56,774 bases of DNA, from contig JAHHQZ010000008.1 in assembly GCA_020026075.1 (NCBI GenBank), positions 1 to 56,774 of the forward strand. Direction: 5' to 3'. The stretch comes from Actinobacillus sp. GTDB taxonomy: Bacteria; Pseudomonadota; Gammaproteobacteria; Enterobacterales; Pasteurellaceae. The notes under the pieces are model-generated. The model was not told the origin of the DNA. It saw only the letters and a program-made list of their open reading frames with translations, and did not search any database. Position numbers and translations under genes: made by a program. Positions 18,350 to 27,387 of the stretch are shown here, one piece after another (within the stretch, counting starts at the first letter, position 1; every line of letters starts with the position of its first letter).

Positions 18350-18996
18350 TGCTCGCTGCTGGACGTTCCCAGCGAATGCTTGACGATAAAGGCAACTGGC
18401 ACTGGAAACTTACGTTGCCTTATCCAAACCAATTACGGCACGATTTGCGTGATTGCGAGCGAGCGGTTGCCTTTTTACAAGTACTTCCCCAGCCATATAC
18501 GATTCTTGACGCCAGTATCGCACGAGCATTGCAAGTGTGTGAACATATCGTGCTGGTTACAGGTTCGCCTTGCCAACAGGATTTTTTGCAAAAACGCTAT
18601 GCGACATGCGGCGCAATTCAGCTTTGCAATAATCCTAATTTTCAGCAAGGAATGTTTTCCTCCATACAATGTGGCATAGCACAATTAAAACCTGAGCGGT
18701 TTTTTATTTGCTTAGGCGATATGCCCAATATTGCGAGTGGTGTTTATCACGCCCTAAATCAAGCGAGCGGTGAGGTGATTTTTCCAGGTCAAGGCGAGTA
18801 TGCAGGCCACCCTGTATCCTTGCCAGCGGTAGCGATAAACCACATTCTAAACGCACCAATCAACGGCAAAATGAAAGCCTGTCTAGCGCCTTTTTCTTTT
18901 ACTTTCTTAAAAATGGACAATGCTTTGGGCTTTACACAAGATATTGACCACTGGCAAGCGTATAAAGCCCTTTTTCAGCCAGCTCGCTTAGGGTAA
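18337..18996 (+). CDS. MobA/MocA-like nucleotidyltransferase
   Basis: 219 residues with the nucleotidyltransferase opening AVMLAAGRSQRM (the LAAGxSxRMG pattern), then FICLGDMPNI (DMP motif) and a C-terminal GHPVSLP region. Proteins of this type attach CMP or GMP to molybdopterin. Next to XdhC and a xanthine-oxidase-type enzyme, the most likely job is forming the cytosine-dinucleotide cofactor, as MocA does. An insertion of about 50 residues separates the first motif from the usual lysine region, which is slightly unusual. Confidence 0.82.
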   Translation: MQAVMLAAGRSQRMLDDKGNWHWKLTLPYPNQLRHDLRDCERAVAFLQVLPQPYTILDASIARALQVCEHIVLVTGSPCQQDFLQKRYATCGAIQLCNNPNFQQGMFSSIQCGIAQLKPERFFICLGDMPNIASGVYHALNQASGEVIFPGQGEYAGHPVSLPAVAINHILNAPINGKMKACLAPFSFTFLKMDNALGFTQDIDHWQAYKALFQPARLG

Positions 18997-19040
18997 AATG
19001 AGAAGAATTTTTGTTTAATTATCCATTTTTAAGGAACATT

Positions 19041-19412
19041 ATGCGTCTTCTATACATTTTGCTGGGTTTTTTATTTCTAGCGTTGGGCATTATCGGTATT
19101 TTCCTGCCCCTTCTTCCAACCGTGCCATTTTTACTGGTTACCCTGTACTTTTTCGCCAAAGGTTCACCACGTTTGCACGCTTGGTTTATGCAAACCAATA
19201 TTTATAAAAAGCACTTAAAAACCTTTAAAGAACAAGGGGCGATGAGCAAAAAAACCAAATTTTGGATTTTATTATTCGCCACAATTATGCTCATTGCTGG
19301 GGCGATTTTCACACCGCCAATTTGGGCAAAAGTGTTAATTATCACTGTGTTAATCGTGAAATATTGGTTCTTTTTCTTTAAAATTAAAACCCTACCAACG
19401 CCTAGTGTTTAA
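19041..19412 (+). CDS. ybaN: YbaN/DUF454-family membrane protein
   Basis: A 123-residue protein with about three to four hydrophobic segments and the family signature LGIIGIFLPLLPTVPFLLVTLYFFAKGSPRLHAWF. Its function is unknown. The start at 19041 follows AAGGAACATT. It ends 3 bases before smrB, so the two are probably cotranscribed. Confidence 0.85.
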   Translation: MRLLYILLGFLFLALGIIGIFLPLLPTVPFLLVTLYFFAKGSPRLHAWFMQTNIYKKHLKTFKEQGAMSKKTKFWILLFATIMLIAGAIFTPPIWAKVLIITVLIVKYWFFFFKIKTLPTPSV

Positions 19413-19415
19413 GCA

Positions 19416-19946
19416 ATGAAAACTGACGATATTGCCTTATTCCACGAAGCGGTCAAAGGCGCTAAACCGCTCACCCAAGACACGCACGCCCCTGAACCCA
19501 CATCAGGTTTACAAAAGAAAACCTTGCAAGCCAAACGCCAAACGGTGCGAGATGTGCGAGAAACGGAAGACGCTTTGTTTTTCTTTTCTGACGAATACGA
19601 ACCTTTGCTCGATGAAAGCGCCGTAGACGGCAAAGTACGCTACTTGCGTGCAGGCGAGGACAGCCATTTGCTCAAACGCTTGCGGCGTGGCGACTATGAA
19701 CCAGAGCTGTTTTTAGATCTGCACGGTTTAACCCGTAAAATGGCGAAGTTAGAAATCGCTAGCCTTTTATTGGCGGCGGAACGAGAGCATATCCGTTGCA
19801 TTAGCATAATGACAGGCTACGGCACGTTCACGCTCAAACGCCAAATCCCACGCTGGCTTGTACAGCACCCACGTGTGCGAGCATTGCACCAAGCCCCAAG
19901 AGAGTGGGGCGGCAATGCGGCAATTCTTGTACTGCTGGATACCTAA
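19416..19946 (+). CDS. smrB: SMR-domain endonuclease, ribosome rescue factor SmrB
   Basis: 176 residues aligning along their length with E. coli SmrB (YfcN), which cleaves mRNA between collided ribosomes. Conserved parts seen: YLRAGEDSHLLKRLRRGDYEPELFLDLHGLT and HQAPREWGGNAAILVLL. The DLHG motif is intact. The second motif, normally HGHGKH, reads TGYGTF here, keeping only the glycines. Whether catalysis survives is uncertain. Confidence 0.88.
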   Translation: MKTDDIALFHEAVKGAKPLTQDTHAPEPTSGLQKKTLQAKRQTVRDVRETEDALFFFSDEYEPLLDESAVDGKVRYLRAGEDSHLLKRLRRGDYEPELFLDLHGLTRKMAKLEIASLLLAAEREHIRCISIMTGYGTFTLKRQIPRWLVQHPRVRALHQAPREWGGNAAILVLLDT

Positions 19947-19965
19947 TCTGTGTGGTTTTTAATCG

Positions 19966-20061
19966 AGGCTGGAATTTTAAACGACTTTTTGACTAGTCCG
20001 TTTTAGGTATATTGCGGTAAATCCCTTGATATAAATCAAATTTTGGAAAATATTCCAGCCT
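19966..20061. repeat. palindromic repeat with arms pushed apart, FNR box between them
   Basis: The left arm AGGCTGGAATTTTAA is at 19966 and the right arm AAAATATTCCAGCCT ends at 20061. Instead of the usual 10-15 bases between arms there are about 65, including the FNR site of nrfA. The arms still match as an inverted pair. Confidence 0.8.
20026..20039 (+). promoter_or_regulatory. FNR binding site upstream of nrfA
   Basis: TTGATATAAATCAA matches the FNR consensus TTGAT-N4-ATCAA at every defined base. It is centred about 130 bases upstream of the nrfA start. This implies anaerobic activation of the nrf operon, as known for nrf in other enteric and pasteurellacean bacteria. A clear -10 is not obvious downstream. 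Confidence 0.88.
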
Positions 20062-20161
20062 TGCCCCATAAATTTAAGTAAGATATACGAGTTGGTTGCA
20101 TCTTTATATGCACCCTTTCAATTTTTCCGATTTACTTACTGATTCTATTATGGGGGATACC

Positions 20162-21658
20162 GTGAAACCATTAGCACGTTTCTACGCTCATCTTGCCGTA
20201 ACGGCAGCCATTCTCACCGTGCCTTTTGCCCAAGCAAACGACCACGACTACACCACAACCAGCGGCAAATATCCATTGCCTGTTTCTGAACTTGCCAAGC
20301 CAAGTGATGTAAAAATCCAAGCAAAAAACTGTATTTTTGAAGCCAAATACCCAAGCCAATATCAAGGCTGGGCGGATACAGCGAAAAGTACTGAAATCGT
20401 ATATGCAGACGAGGAAGATCCACGTTTAATCGTACTTTGGGGCGGCTACGGTTTTGCTAAAGAATACAACAAACCGCGCGGACACTTTTATACCGTAACG
20501 GACGTGCGCAACATTTTGCGTACAGGCGCACCAATGAAACCAACCGATGGTCCAATGCCGATGGCGTGCTGGACCTGTAAAGGACCAGACGTGCCACGTT
20601 TAATTGCCGAATGGGGCGAAAAAGATTTCTTCTCAGGCAAATGGGCAAAAGCAGGAAACCAAATTGTCAATTCCGTTGGCTGTGCAGACTGCCACGACAC
20701 AAGCAGTAAAGATTTCGCCGAAGGCAAACCAGCCCTTCGCATTGCTCGTCCACACGTTTTGCGTGCCTTGGATGCTATCGGTCAAAACTTTAACGATTTA
20801 GACCGTAACGGTAAACGTGCTGCCATTTGTGCCAACTGCCACGTGGAATATTACTTCGATCCAAACGGCGTAAATAACGTGGTATTCCCGTGGTACAACG
20901 GCGTGAAAGTCGAAGAAATGGAAAAATTCTACGATGACATCAAGTTCAAAGACTGGACACATTCCCTTTCCAAAGCCCCAATGCTCAAAGCCCAGCACCC
21001 TGACTTTGAAATCTGGTCAATGGGTATGCACGGTAAAAACGGCATAACCTGTATTGATTGTCATATGCCAAAAGTGCAAGGTACTGACGGTAAAATTTAC
21101 ACTGATCATAATATCGGCAATCCGTTTGATAACTTCCAAAACACTTGCGCAAACTGCCACGATCAGTCCAAAGAGAAATTGCAAAGCATTGTGAAATCTC
21201 GCAAAGAGAACATTAAAGAAGTGATGGGCAATTTAGAAGATCAGCTCGTAAAAGCACACTTTGAGGCCAAAGCGGCATGGGACGCTGGTGCGACCCCAGA
21301 AGAAATGGAGCCAGCCTTAACCGCTATCCGTCACGCACAATGGCGTTGGGATTACTCAGCAGCCTCGCACGGTGGTCATATGCACGCCCCTGATGTGATC
21401 TTAAAAGTTCTCGGCACAGGGCTTGACCGTGTTGCAACCGCTCGTGCGGAATTAGCGAAAGTTCTAACCGTACACCACGTTCAAACCCCAGTACAAATTC
21501 CTGATATTTCGACTGCGCCAGCAGCGTGGGAAGCGATGGGGATCAACATTGAAAAACTGCGTGCTGACAAAGCAAAATTCCTTAAAGAAGTCGTGCCTGA
21601 ATGGAACAAACAAGCCATTGAACAAGGCTTAATTGACCAAGCACCACCAGCCCATTAA
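20162..21658 (+). CDS. nrfA: cytochrome c552 nitrite reductase (ammonia-forming), catalytic subunit
   Basis: About 498 residues. The pentaheme periplasmic enzyme reduces nitrite to ammonia with six electrons. Heme sites in order: CWTCK (the lysine-ligated active-site heme), CADCH, CANCH, CIDCH, CANCH. A signal peptide ends at FAQA. GTG at 20162 is chosen because GGGGGA is just upstream; ATG at 20150 in the same frame is the alternative and adds four residues. It heads the nrf operon behind the FNR site. Confidence 0.96.
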   Translation: MKPLARFYAHLAVTAAILTVPFAQANDHDYTTTSGKYPLPVSELAKPSDVKIQAKNCIFEAKYPSQYQGWADTAKSTEIVYADEEDPRLIVLWGGYGFAKEYNKPRGHFYTVTDVRNILRTGAPMKPTDGPMPMACWTCKGPDVPRLIAEWGEKDFFSGKWAKAGNQIVNSVGCADCHDTSSKDFAEGKPALRIARPHVLRALDAIGQNFNDLDRNGKRAAICANCHVEYYFDPNGVNNVVFPWYNGVKVEEMEKFYDDIKFKDWTHSLSKAPMLKAQHPDFEIWSMGMHGKNGITCIDCHMPKVQGTDGKIYTDHNIGNPFDNFQNTCANCHDQSKEKLQSIVKSRKENIKEVMGNLEDQLVKAHFEAKAAWDAGATPEEMEPALTAIRHAQWRWDYSAASHGGHMHAPDVILKVLGTGLDRVATARAELAKVLTVHHVQTPVQIPDISTAPAAWEAMGINIEKLRADKAKFLKEVVPEWNKQAIEQGLIDQAPPAH

Positions 21659-21713
21659 CCAAAACCTTATCCGCTCATGTGGGCGGATAAGACCTTGCTT
21701 TAAGGAATCCACT

Positions 21714-22352
21714 ATGCAATTTGTTAAAATTTTTTCAAAAATTACGGCGTGGCTTATGGGGGCATTGTTTGTTAGTTCACTCGCCTACGCCACAACAACT
21801 GCCCCAGCACAGCCAAATGCTGCCAAGCCTTATGAACCCGTGCTTGAACACCAACGTAATCCGAATGAATATTGTGCAAAATGCCACAAATTCAGCGGTT
21901 CGCCTGACCAAAAAGGCGGCCAATGGCATTTGGGAAAATTCTTCGGTAAACACTTAACCGCAACCAATCCCAACAACGGCAAACCGATCACTTGCGTAAG
22001 CTGTCACGGCAATATTTCGCAAGATCACCGTCGTGGAGTGAAAGATGTAATGCGTTTCCAAAGCAACATTTTCACCAAAGAAAAACCAATGTTCACCGTA
22101 GAACAGCAAAATCAAGTGTGTTTTGCTTGTCATCAACCTGAAAAACTACGTGAAAAATTCTGGGTTCACGACGTGCATTCAATGAAATTGCCTTGTGCCT
22201 CCTGCCACGTGTTGCATCCAAAAGATGACCCAATGCAAGGCATCAATAAAAAAGAGCAAGTGAAATTGTGCGTAGATTGTCACGGTAAGCAGCAACGTGA
22301 ACAGGCCAACATTAAGCATTTTGACAGCAACGCTGGGGGCAAAAATGACTGA
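21714..22352 (+). CDS. nrfB: pentaheme cytochrome c, electron donor to NrfA
   Basis: A 212-residue secreted cytochrome (signal MQFVKIFSKITAWLMGALF...AYA) with five CxxCH motifs: CAKCH, CVSCH, CFACH, CASCH, CVDCH. It shuttles electrons from the NrfCD quinol-oxidising module to NrfA. The start at 21714 follows TAAGGAATCC; a longer open frame upstream overlaps nrfA and has no such signal. Its 3' end overlaps nrfC by 8 bases. Confidence 0.95.
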   Translation: MQFVKIFSKITAWLMGALFVSSLAYATTTAPAQPNAAKPYEPVLEHQRNPNEYCAKCHKFSGSPDQKGGQWHLGKFFGKHLTATNPNNGKPITCVSCHGNISQDHRRGVKDVMRFQSNIFTKEKPMFTVEQQNQVCFACHQPEKLREKFWVHDVHSMKLPCASCHVLHPKDDPMQGINKKEQVKLCVDCHGKQQREQANIKHFDSNAGGKND

Positions 22353-23019
22353 TTATTCCCGCCGTGCCTTTGTGGCGGGAATGGGGGCGTTGGCACTCGC
22401 CCCAACGTTCGCCACGGCGATGATCCAAAAAGAACGCAAAGCAAAAACCATTCGCTACGGTATGTTGCACGATGAAAAACGCTGTATCGGCTGCACCGCC
22501 TGTATGGACGCTTGCCGTGAAGTCAACCACGTTCCAGAAGGGGTTTCACGCTTGGAAATCATTCGTGAAGGACCCTTTGGCGAGTTTCCTGATGCAACCT
22601 ACACCTTTTTCCGCCACTCTTGCCAGCATTGTACCAACGCTCCTTGCGTAATGGTTTGCCCAACGGGTGCATCGTACATTGATATTAAAAATGGCATTGT
22701 GGACGTGAAAAAAGATCTGTGCGTAGGCTGCCAATATTGCATTGCCGTTTGCCCATACCGTGTGCGTTACATTAACCCTGTTACGCTCACAGCGGATAAA
22801 TGCAATTTCTGCCGTGATACCAATTTGGCAAAAGGCAAATTACCTGCCTGCGTGGAGGCTTGCCCAACCAACGCCCTAACCTTCGGCGACTTAAACGATC
22901 CGCAAAGTGCGATTTCGTTAAAACTCAAAGCTACCACAACCTACCGCACCAAAGTGGCGCTAGGCACGAATCCGAACCTTTATCACGTTCCTGCAAACAT
23001 TGGGGAGATTCACGAATGA
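22345..23019 (+). CDS. nrfC: nitrite reductase complex iron-sulfur subunit
   Basis: A 224-residue ferredoxin-like subunit with a Tat signal (YSRRAFVAGMG) and four [4Fe-4S] cysteine clusters: CIGCTACMDAC, CQHCTNAPCVMVC, CVGCQYCIAVC, and CNFC...CVEAC. It sits on the periplasmic face and passes electrons from NrfD to NrfB. The start at 22345 gives the Tat signal at the N-terminus. It ends in an ATGA overlap with nrfD. Confidence 0.95.
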   Translation: MTDYSRRAFVAGMGALALAPTFATAMIQKERKAKTIRYGMLHDEKRCIGCTACMDACREVNHVPEGVSRLEIIREGPFGEFPDATYTFFRHSCQHCTNAPCVMVCPTGASYIDIKNGIVDVKKDLCVGCQYCIAVCPYRVRYINPVTLTADKCNFCRDTNLAKGKLPACVEACPTNALTFGDLNDPQSAISLKLKATTTYRTKVALGTNPNLYHVPANIGEIHE

Positions 23020-23978
23020 CAAGTCCGTTTCATTTTCCGTCCCTCGTGTGGGGCAAAGATATTGCCATTTACCTCTTTTTGCTCGGCATTTCCGCTGGTA
23101 TGACGATGATGGTAATCCTGCTGGAAAACGCTGGATTAATAAAAGGAAAAATGGCACAAAGTAGTTTTGTAAAAGTTACGGCGTGGCTGGCTCCGCTCAC
23201 CGTAATGGTGGGATTAACGCTATTGATTTTCCACTTAGCACGTCCGTGGACCTTTTGGTATTTAATGTTCAACTATTCCCATACATCCATAATGTCGATG
23301 GGGGTTGTGCTATTCCAAGTTTACTTTGCCTTTTTGCTGTTGTGGCTTGCGGTGATTTTCCAAAATCCACTACTAGCCTTGATTAAACACCGCTTTGCTT
23401 TCCTGTATGGGCTAAGTACCGCTGTTTTAAATTTAGCCAGTAAAATGCAAGGGTTTCTTCGTGGCGTGCTACTCGTGGTTAGTATTGCACTTGGGGCGTA
23501 TACAGGCTTTTTACTTTCTGCGCTGATTAGCTACCCAATGCTCAATAACCCTGTGCTGCCAATTCTCTTTTTGGCATCGGGTATGTCATCAGGGATCGCA
23601 ACCCTTGTAGCGGCAAGTATTTTCTTCGGTAAAGAAGATCCGCACAGCCCTGCTATCTTATGGTTTCACCGTGTGGAACGCTATGTGTTAATCATTGAAC
23701 TATTCTTGCTGTTTGCCTTTTTCTTTGGCTTGTACTTGGGCGGCGGACAAAAAACGGTCGCATTTTACAATGCCGTTGGACAAGGTTTTTGGGCGTATGT
23801 GTTTTGGATCGGCGTAGTATTGCTCGGCATTGTAATGCCGTTGGCGATGAACACCTTAGCGAGTGATAACCTTAAACACAAAAAAGGGTTCATTTACCTA
23901 ATGGCTGGGCTAACGTTGCTTGGCGTGCTGGCCTTGCGTTTCTTTATTTTATACGCTGGGCAAATGACCTTAACCTAA
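23016..23978 (+). CDS. nrfD: nitrite reductase complex membrane quinol-oxidising subunit
   Basis: A 320-residue, roughly eight-helix membrane protein of the NrfD/PsrC family. It oxidises menaquinol and feeds NrfC. Seen: FPSLVWGKDIAIYLFLLGISAGMTMM at the start and repeated hydrophobic helices with few charges. The start overlaps the nrfC stop (ATGA), indicating coupled translation. Confidence 0.94.
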   Translation: MTSPFHFPSLVWGKDIAIYLFLLGISAGMTMMVILLENAGLIKGKMAQSSFVKVTAWLAPLTVMVGLTLLIFHLARPWTFWYLMFNYSHTSIMSMGVVLFQVYFAFLLLWLAVIFQNPLLALIKHRFAFLYGLSTAVLNLASKMQGFLRGVLLVVSIALGAYTGFLLSALISYPMLNNPVLPILFLASGMSSGIATLVAASIFFGKEDPHSPAILWFHRVERYVLIIELFLLFAFFFGLYLGGGQKTVAFYNAVGQGFWAYVFWIGVVLLGIVMPLAMNTLASDNLKHKKGFIYLMAGLTLLGVLALRFFILYAGQMTLT

Positions 23979-23994
23979 ACTTTGAACACTGTTT

Positions 23995-25854
23995 ATGCTC
24001 GCTGAATTTGGATTTATGAGTTTATTGGTCAGTTGCCTGCTTGCGTGGGCGCTGGCCATTCTTGCGTTTTTCGTTAAAAAGCAACCACAGGTTGATTTCG
24101 CCCCATTGGCTCGTGGCATTAGCGTAGCGTTATTCGCCAGCCTAACCTTAGCCTTTGCTCTTTTGATTGCCTTGTTCCTGCAAAACGATTTCTCTGTGAC
24201 CTACGTTGCCAACCACGCCAATTCCCAGTTACCCATTTTTTATAAAATTGCGGCGAGCTGGGGCGGTGCGGAAGGTTCAATGTTGTTGCTGTTGTGGTTA
24301 ATGGCTTTGTGGGCGTTAGTTTTCGCCTGTGCTAGCCAAAAACTACCATCGCCACTAACCACTTACACCCTTGCGGTAATGGGTGCTTTGCTTGGGCTGT
24401 TTAGCCTTTATTCAATACTTTACACCGACCCTTTTCAGCGCCTGTTCCCTGCGACCTTAGAAGGCGGCGATCTCAATCCAATGTTGCAAGATATTGGGCT
24501 TATTTTTCATCCCCCCCTGCTCTATTTGGGGTACAGCGGATTTGCCTTAACGTTCGCCTTAACGGTGGCTTTTCTCATTCAGGCTAGGTCGGAATATTTT
24601 GCGAAAATTCGTCAATATGCGTTGGCGGCTTGGGGCTTTCTCACGCTTGGCATTACGCTTGGGGCGTGGTGGGCGTACTATGAACTTGGCTGGGGCGGCT
24701 GGTGGTTTTGGGATCCTGCGGAAAACGCCTCCCTTATGCCGTGGCTGGTGGGAACAGCGTTAATTCATAGTGTTAGTGCCTATATGAAACAGCGTCCGCA
24801 CAATGGCTGGGCGAGTTGGGTGGTGTTTTTAAGTTTAACCACTTTCGCATTGAGCGTCTTAGGCATTTTCATCGTGCGTTCAGGGGCGTTGACGTCCGTA
24901 CATGCTTTTGCACGAGATGATCAACGTGGCACTTTACTATTGTTGCTCTTTTTGTTGGTTAGCCTGCCTGCGTTTGCGTTGTTTGCGTGGCGAGATGGCA
25001 AGCCTCAACCTTTTATGCGAAAAACCGCCCAACTGTACGCCCTGCTGGCTAACAATGCCCTGTTGAGCCTTGCGGCTTTCGTGGTATTTTTGGGCAGTTT
25101 TTATCCAATGCTGTACCAACAGCTTGGCTGGGGTTCTATTTCCGTTGGTGCGCCTTATTTCAACGGCTTTTTCCTGCCGTTGATCGTGCTAGTTTTGCTG
25201 GCAATGCTGGTGTTTTTTTATCCCAAAGTGCGGTTAAGTTTTATGCTAATTTCTGCCCTGCTTGCCCTTATTTTTACCAGCCTAATCCTATTTTTCTACG
25301 CCAATGCTCAATCACACTGGGCGTGGGCGTTTATTTTTTTATTCCTTAATTTATGGCTTGGTCTGCTGACTATCGGTTTAATCAGCCAAAAGAACTGGGC
25401 AATGAGCGTTGGGCATTTGGGGCTTTTTGCGGTGATTTTCGCTGCCACAATGAGTAGTTTTTTTAGCCAATCCATAGGCGTTGCCCTTTCCCCAACGGAA
25501 AGCACCACGCTCGCCAAACAGCAATTTACCTACAAGCAGTTTGATTACAGCATTGGAGCGAATTTTACGGCGGAGCTTGCACAATTTTCCGTGAAAAATT
25601 CCGACCTACGCCACGCTCAATTTTTGACCACAGAAAAACGCCACTATGACGTGCGCAATATCACGATGTCCGAAGTGGCCATCGGCACAGGCTTATGGGG
25701 CGATAATTACATTGTAATGGGCGACAAGCTTGGGCAAGGACGTTACACTTTCCGCCTGCAATATAAACCTTTTATGCTATGGCTTTGGGTGGGAGCATTG
25801 CTAATGGCCTGTGGCGCGTTCTTAGGCATTTTTTTGAGAAAAACAAATGAGTAA
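23995..25854 (+). CDS. nrfE: CcmF-family heme lyase subunit NrfE
   Basis: A 619-residue polytopic membrane protein of the CcmF family. It carries the heme-handling WWD motif WGGWWFWDPAENASLMPW. Inside an nrf operon it is the NrfE component needed to attach heme to the CWTCK site of NrfA. Two single copies of the recurrent word lie in its coding sequence: forward at 24585-24608 (giving ARSEYFAKI) and reverse at 25582-25607 (giving KNSDL). It overlaps the next gene by 8 bases. Confidence 0.93.
   Translation: MLAEFGFMSLLVSCLLAWALAILAFFVKKQPQVDFAPLARGISVALFASLTLAFALLIALFLQNDFSVTYVANHANSQLPIFYKIAASWGGAEGSMLLLLWLMALWALVFACASQKLPSPLTTYTLAVMGALLGLFSLYSILYTDPFQRLFPATLEGGDLNPMLQDIGLIFHPPLLYLGYSGFALTFALTVAFLIQARSEYFAKIRQYALAAWGFLTLGITLGAWWAYYELGWGGWWFWDPAENASLMPWLVGTALIHSVSAYMKQRPHNGWASWVVFLSLTTFALSVLGIFIVRSGALTSVHAFARDDQRGTLLLLLFLLVSLPAFALFAWRDGKPQPFMRKTAQLYALLANNALLSLAAFVVFLGSFYPMLYQQLGWGSISVGAPYFNGFFLPLIVLVLLAMLVFFYPKVRLSFMLISALLALIFTSLILFFYANAQSHWAWAFIFLFLNLWLGLLTIGLISQKNWAMSVGHLGLFAVIFAATMSSFFSQSIGVALSPTESTTLAKQQFTYKQFDYSIGANFTAELAQFSVKNSDLRHAQFLTTEKRHYDVRNITMSEVAIGTGLWGDNYIVMGDKLGQGRYTFRLQYKPFMLWLWVGALLMACGAFLGIFLRKTNE
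24585..24608. repeat. recurrent word inside nrfE, forward
   Basis: AGGTCGGAATATTTTGCG followed by AAAATT matches one arm of the palindromic repeat but stands alone, in frame, inside a coding region. Confidence 0.75.
25582..25607. repeat. recurrent word inside nrfE, reverse
   Basis: AATTTTCCGTG then AAAAATTCCGACCT is a single reverse-orientation arm inside the coding sequence of nrfE. Confidence 0.75.
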
Positions 25855-26353
25855 GTGGATCCGATTTTTACCTGTAATTTTTGTGTTATTTCTAGGGGCG
25901 ATGGTGTTTGTGGGCTTAGGCGATGGCGTGGTGGAAAAAGATCAGCGAGCCGTGCCAAATTTTCAAGCAAAAAGTTTAACCCAGCCCAATGCCCTTATTC
26001 AAAAAGCTAATTTACCGCAAAAAGTGGTGCTAAATGCGTGGGGGAGCTGGTGTGCGACTTGCCGTCAAGAATGGCCATTTTTAATGAAAATCGCTACAAA
26101 AACTCCACTTTGGGGGCTAAATTCCCACGATCGTCCACAAGCCGCCCTGCAATTTTTACAGGAACAAGGCAACCCTTTTCAGCAGATCATTGCTGATCCT
26201 AATGGCAAGCTGGCGGAACGCTTTGGCGTGCAATCCGCCCCTGAAACCTTGCTGATTGAAAATGGGCATATTCGCCTGCGTTATCGTGGCAAACTGACGA
26301 AAAAGGTATGGCAAGACTATTTCCAGCCGCTGCTTAATTCGCCGAAGGAATAG
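25847..26353 (+). CDS. nrfX: thiol:disulfide interchange protein of the DsbE/CcmG type
   Basis: 168 residues with an N-terminal membrane anchor (residues about 6-22) and a periplasmic thioredoxin fold with WGSWCATCRQEWP (CxxC active site). It reduces apocytochrome or CcmH/NrfF thiols before heme attachment. Its place between nrfE and the nrfF-type gene supports the dedicated nrf role. The symbol follows usage for nrf-linked DsbE homologues. Confidence 0.88.
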   Translation: MSKWIRFLPVIFVLFLGAMVFVGLGDGVVEKDQRAVPNFQAKSLTQPNALIQKANLPQKVVLNAWGSWCATCRQEWPFLMKIATKTPLWGLNSHDRPQAALQFLQEQGNPFQQIIADPNGKLAERFGVQSAPETLLIENGHIRLRYRGKLTKKVWQDYFQPLLNSPKE

Positions 26354-26355
26354 CA

Positions 26356-27387
26356 ATGAACCGTTTGATTTTTATTCTTTTTTTCTGCATTTATTCCAGC
26401 CTAAGCCTTGGGCAGATGGTGGATACTTTCCCATTCCACGATGAAACCACACGCCAGCGTGCGCAAGAACTCGCCAAAGTCCTGCGCTGTCCGCAATGTC
26501 AAAATCAAAATTTACTGGAATCCAACGCCGATGTGGCAGCTAAATTGCGCCACGATGTGTTTGTAATGGTCAATAATGGTGCCACTGATCAAGAAGTGAT
26601 CGTGCAAATGCAACAGCGTTTTGGCGACTTTGTGCTGTACGATCCGCCCTTTACGGCGAGAACGTGGTGGCTGTGGGGCTTGCCTTTGGCAATGGTGGTG
26701 TTTTTACTGGGCTATGGTTGGTTTTATCATCGTGCCAAACCGCATAATTTTTCACCGGCACCAACGACTTACAACCTTTCCCTCAATAAACGCCTGCCCG
26801 CATATTGGCTTTGGGCGGTTATTTTCGCTTGTATTTTGCTCGCAAGTAGCCTGTATTTTATGTCGCCACGCTTTCAAAAAGCGACTATTGGTCAAGCACA
26901 AACACAGGCGAAAAAGAATGAAATTGCTCGCAACAGTGCAACACAAAATCAGCAAAAATACATTGAATTGCTCCAAGATGAGCTACGACAAAACCGCAAC
27001 GATGCCGCTAAATGGATCGCCTTAGGGCAAGCTTATATGGCAGCAGATGCCTTTGACAACGCCCTGACTGCCTACAGCTACGCCGAACGCCTTACAGGTT
27101 CAACCCCTACGCTGTTGGGCTTAGCGGCAACAGCAAGCTACTACTTACATCACGAGCAAAATAATCCGCAAACAGACAAACTATTACAGGCTGCCTTAGC
27201 CAAAGATCCAAACGAAATCAACAGTTTATCTTTGCTCGCCCATATTGCTTTCACCCAAAAAGACTATACCCATGCCATCCACTTATGGCAGAAAATTTTA
27301 GATACAGATAACGAGATCATCGACCGCCGCCAAGTTATCAACCGTATAAAAGTCGCTCAATTTTTAATGGGAAAACACAAAAGCTAG
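26356..27387 (+). CDS. nrfG: fused NrfF-NrfG heme lyase component (CcmH + TPR)
   Basis: 343 residues in two parts. Residues 1-130 are a CcmH/NrfF domain with a signal peptide, the thiol motif LRCPQCQNQNLLESN and a membrane helix (WWLWGLPLAMVVFLLGY). The rest has a second membrane helix (about 150-170) and a TPR domain of the CcmI/NrfG type (AKWIALGQAYMAADAFDNALTAYSYAE), which binds apocytochrome tails. In E. coli nrfF and nrfG are separate genes. The stop codon TAG overlaps the first bases of a repeat arm. Confidence 0.88.
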   Translation: MNRLIFILFFCIYSSLSLGQMVDTFPFHDETTRQRAQELAKVLRCPQCQNQNLLESNADVAAKLRHDVFVMVNNGATDQEVIVQMQQRFGDFVLYDPPFTARTWWLWGLPLAMVVFLLGYGWFYHRAKPHNFSPAPTTYNLSLNKRLPAYWLWAVIFACILLASSLYFMSPRFQKATIGQAQTQAKKNEIARNSATQNQQKYIELLQDELRQNRNDAAKWIALGQAYMAADAFDNALTAYSYAERLTGSTPTLLGLAATASYYLHHEQNNPQTDKLLQAALAKDPNEINSLSLLAHIAFTQKDYTHAIHLWQKILDTDNEIIDRRQVINRIKVAQFLMGKHKS

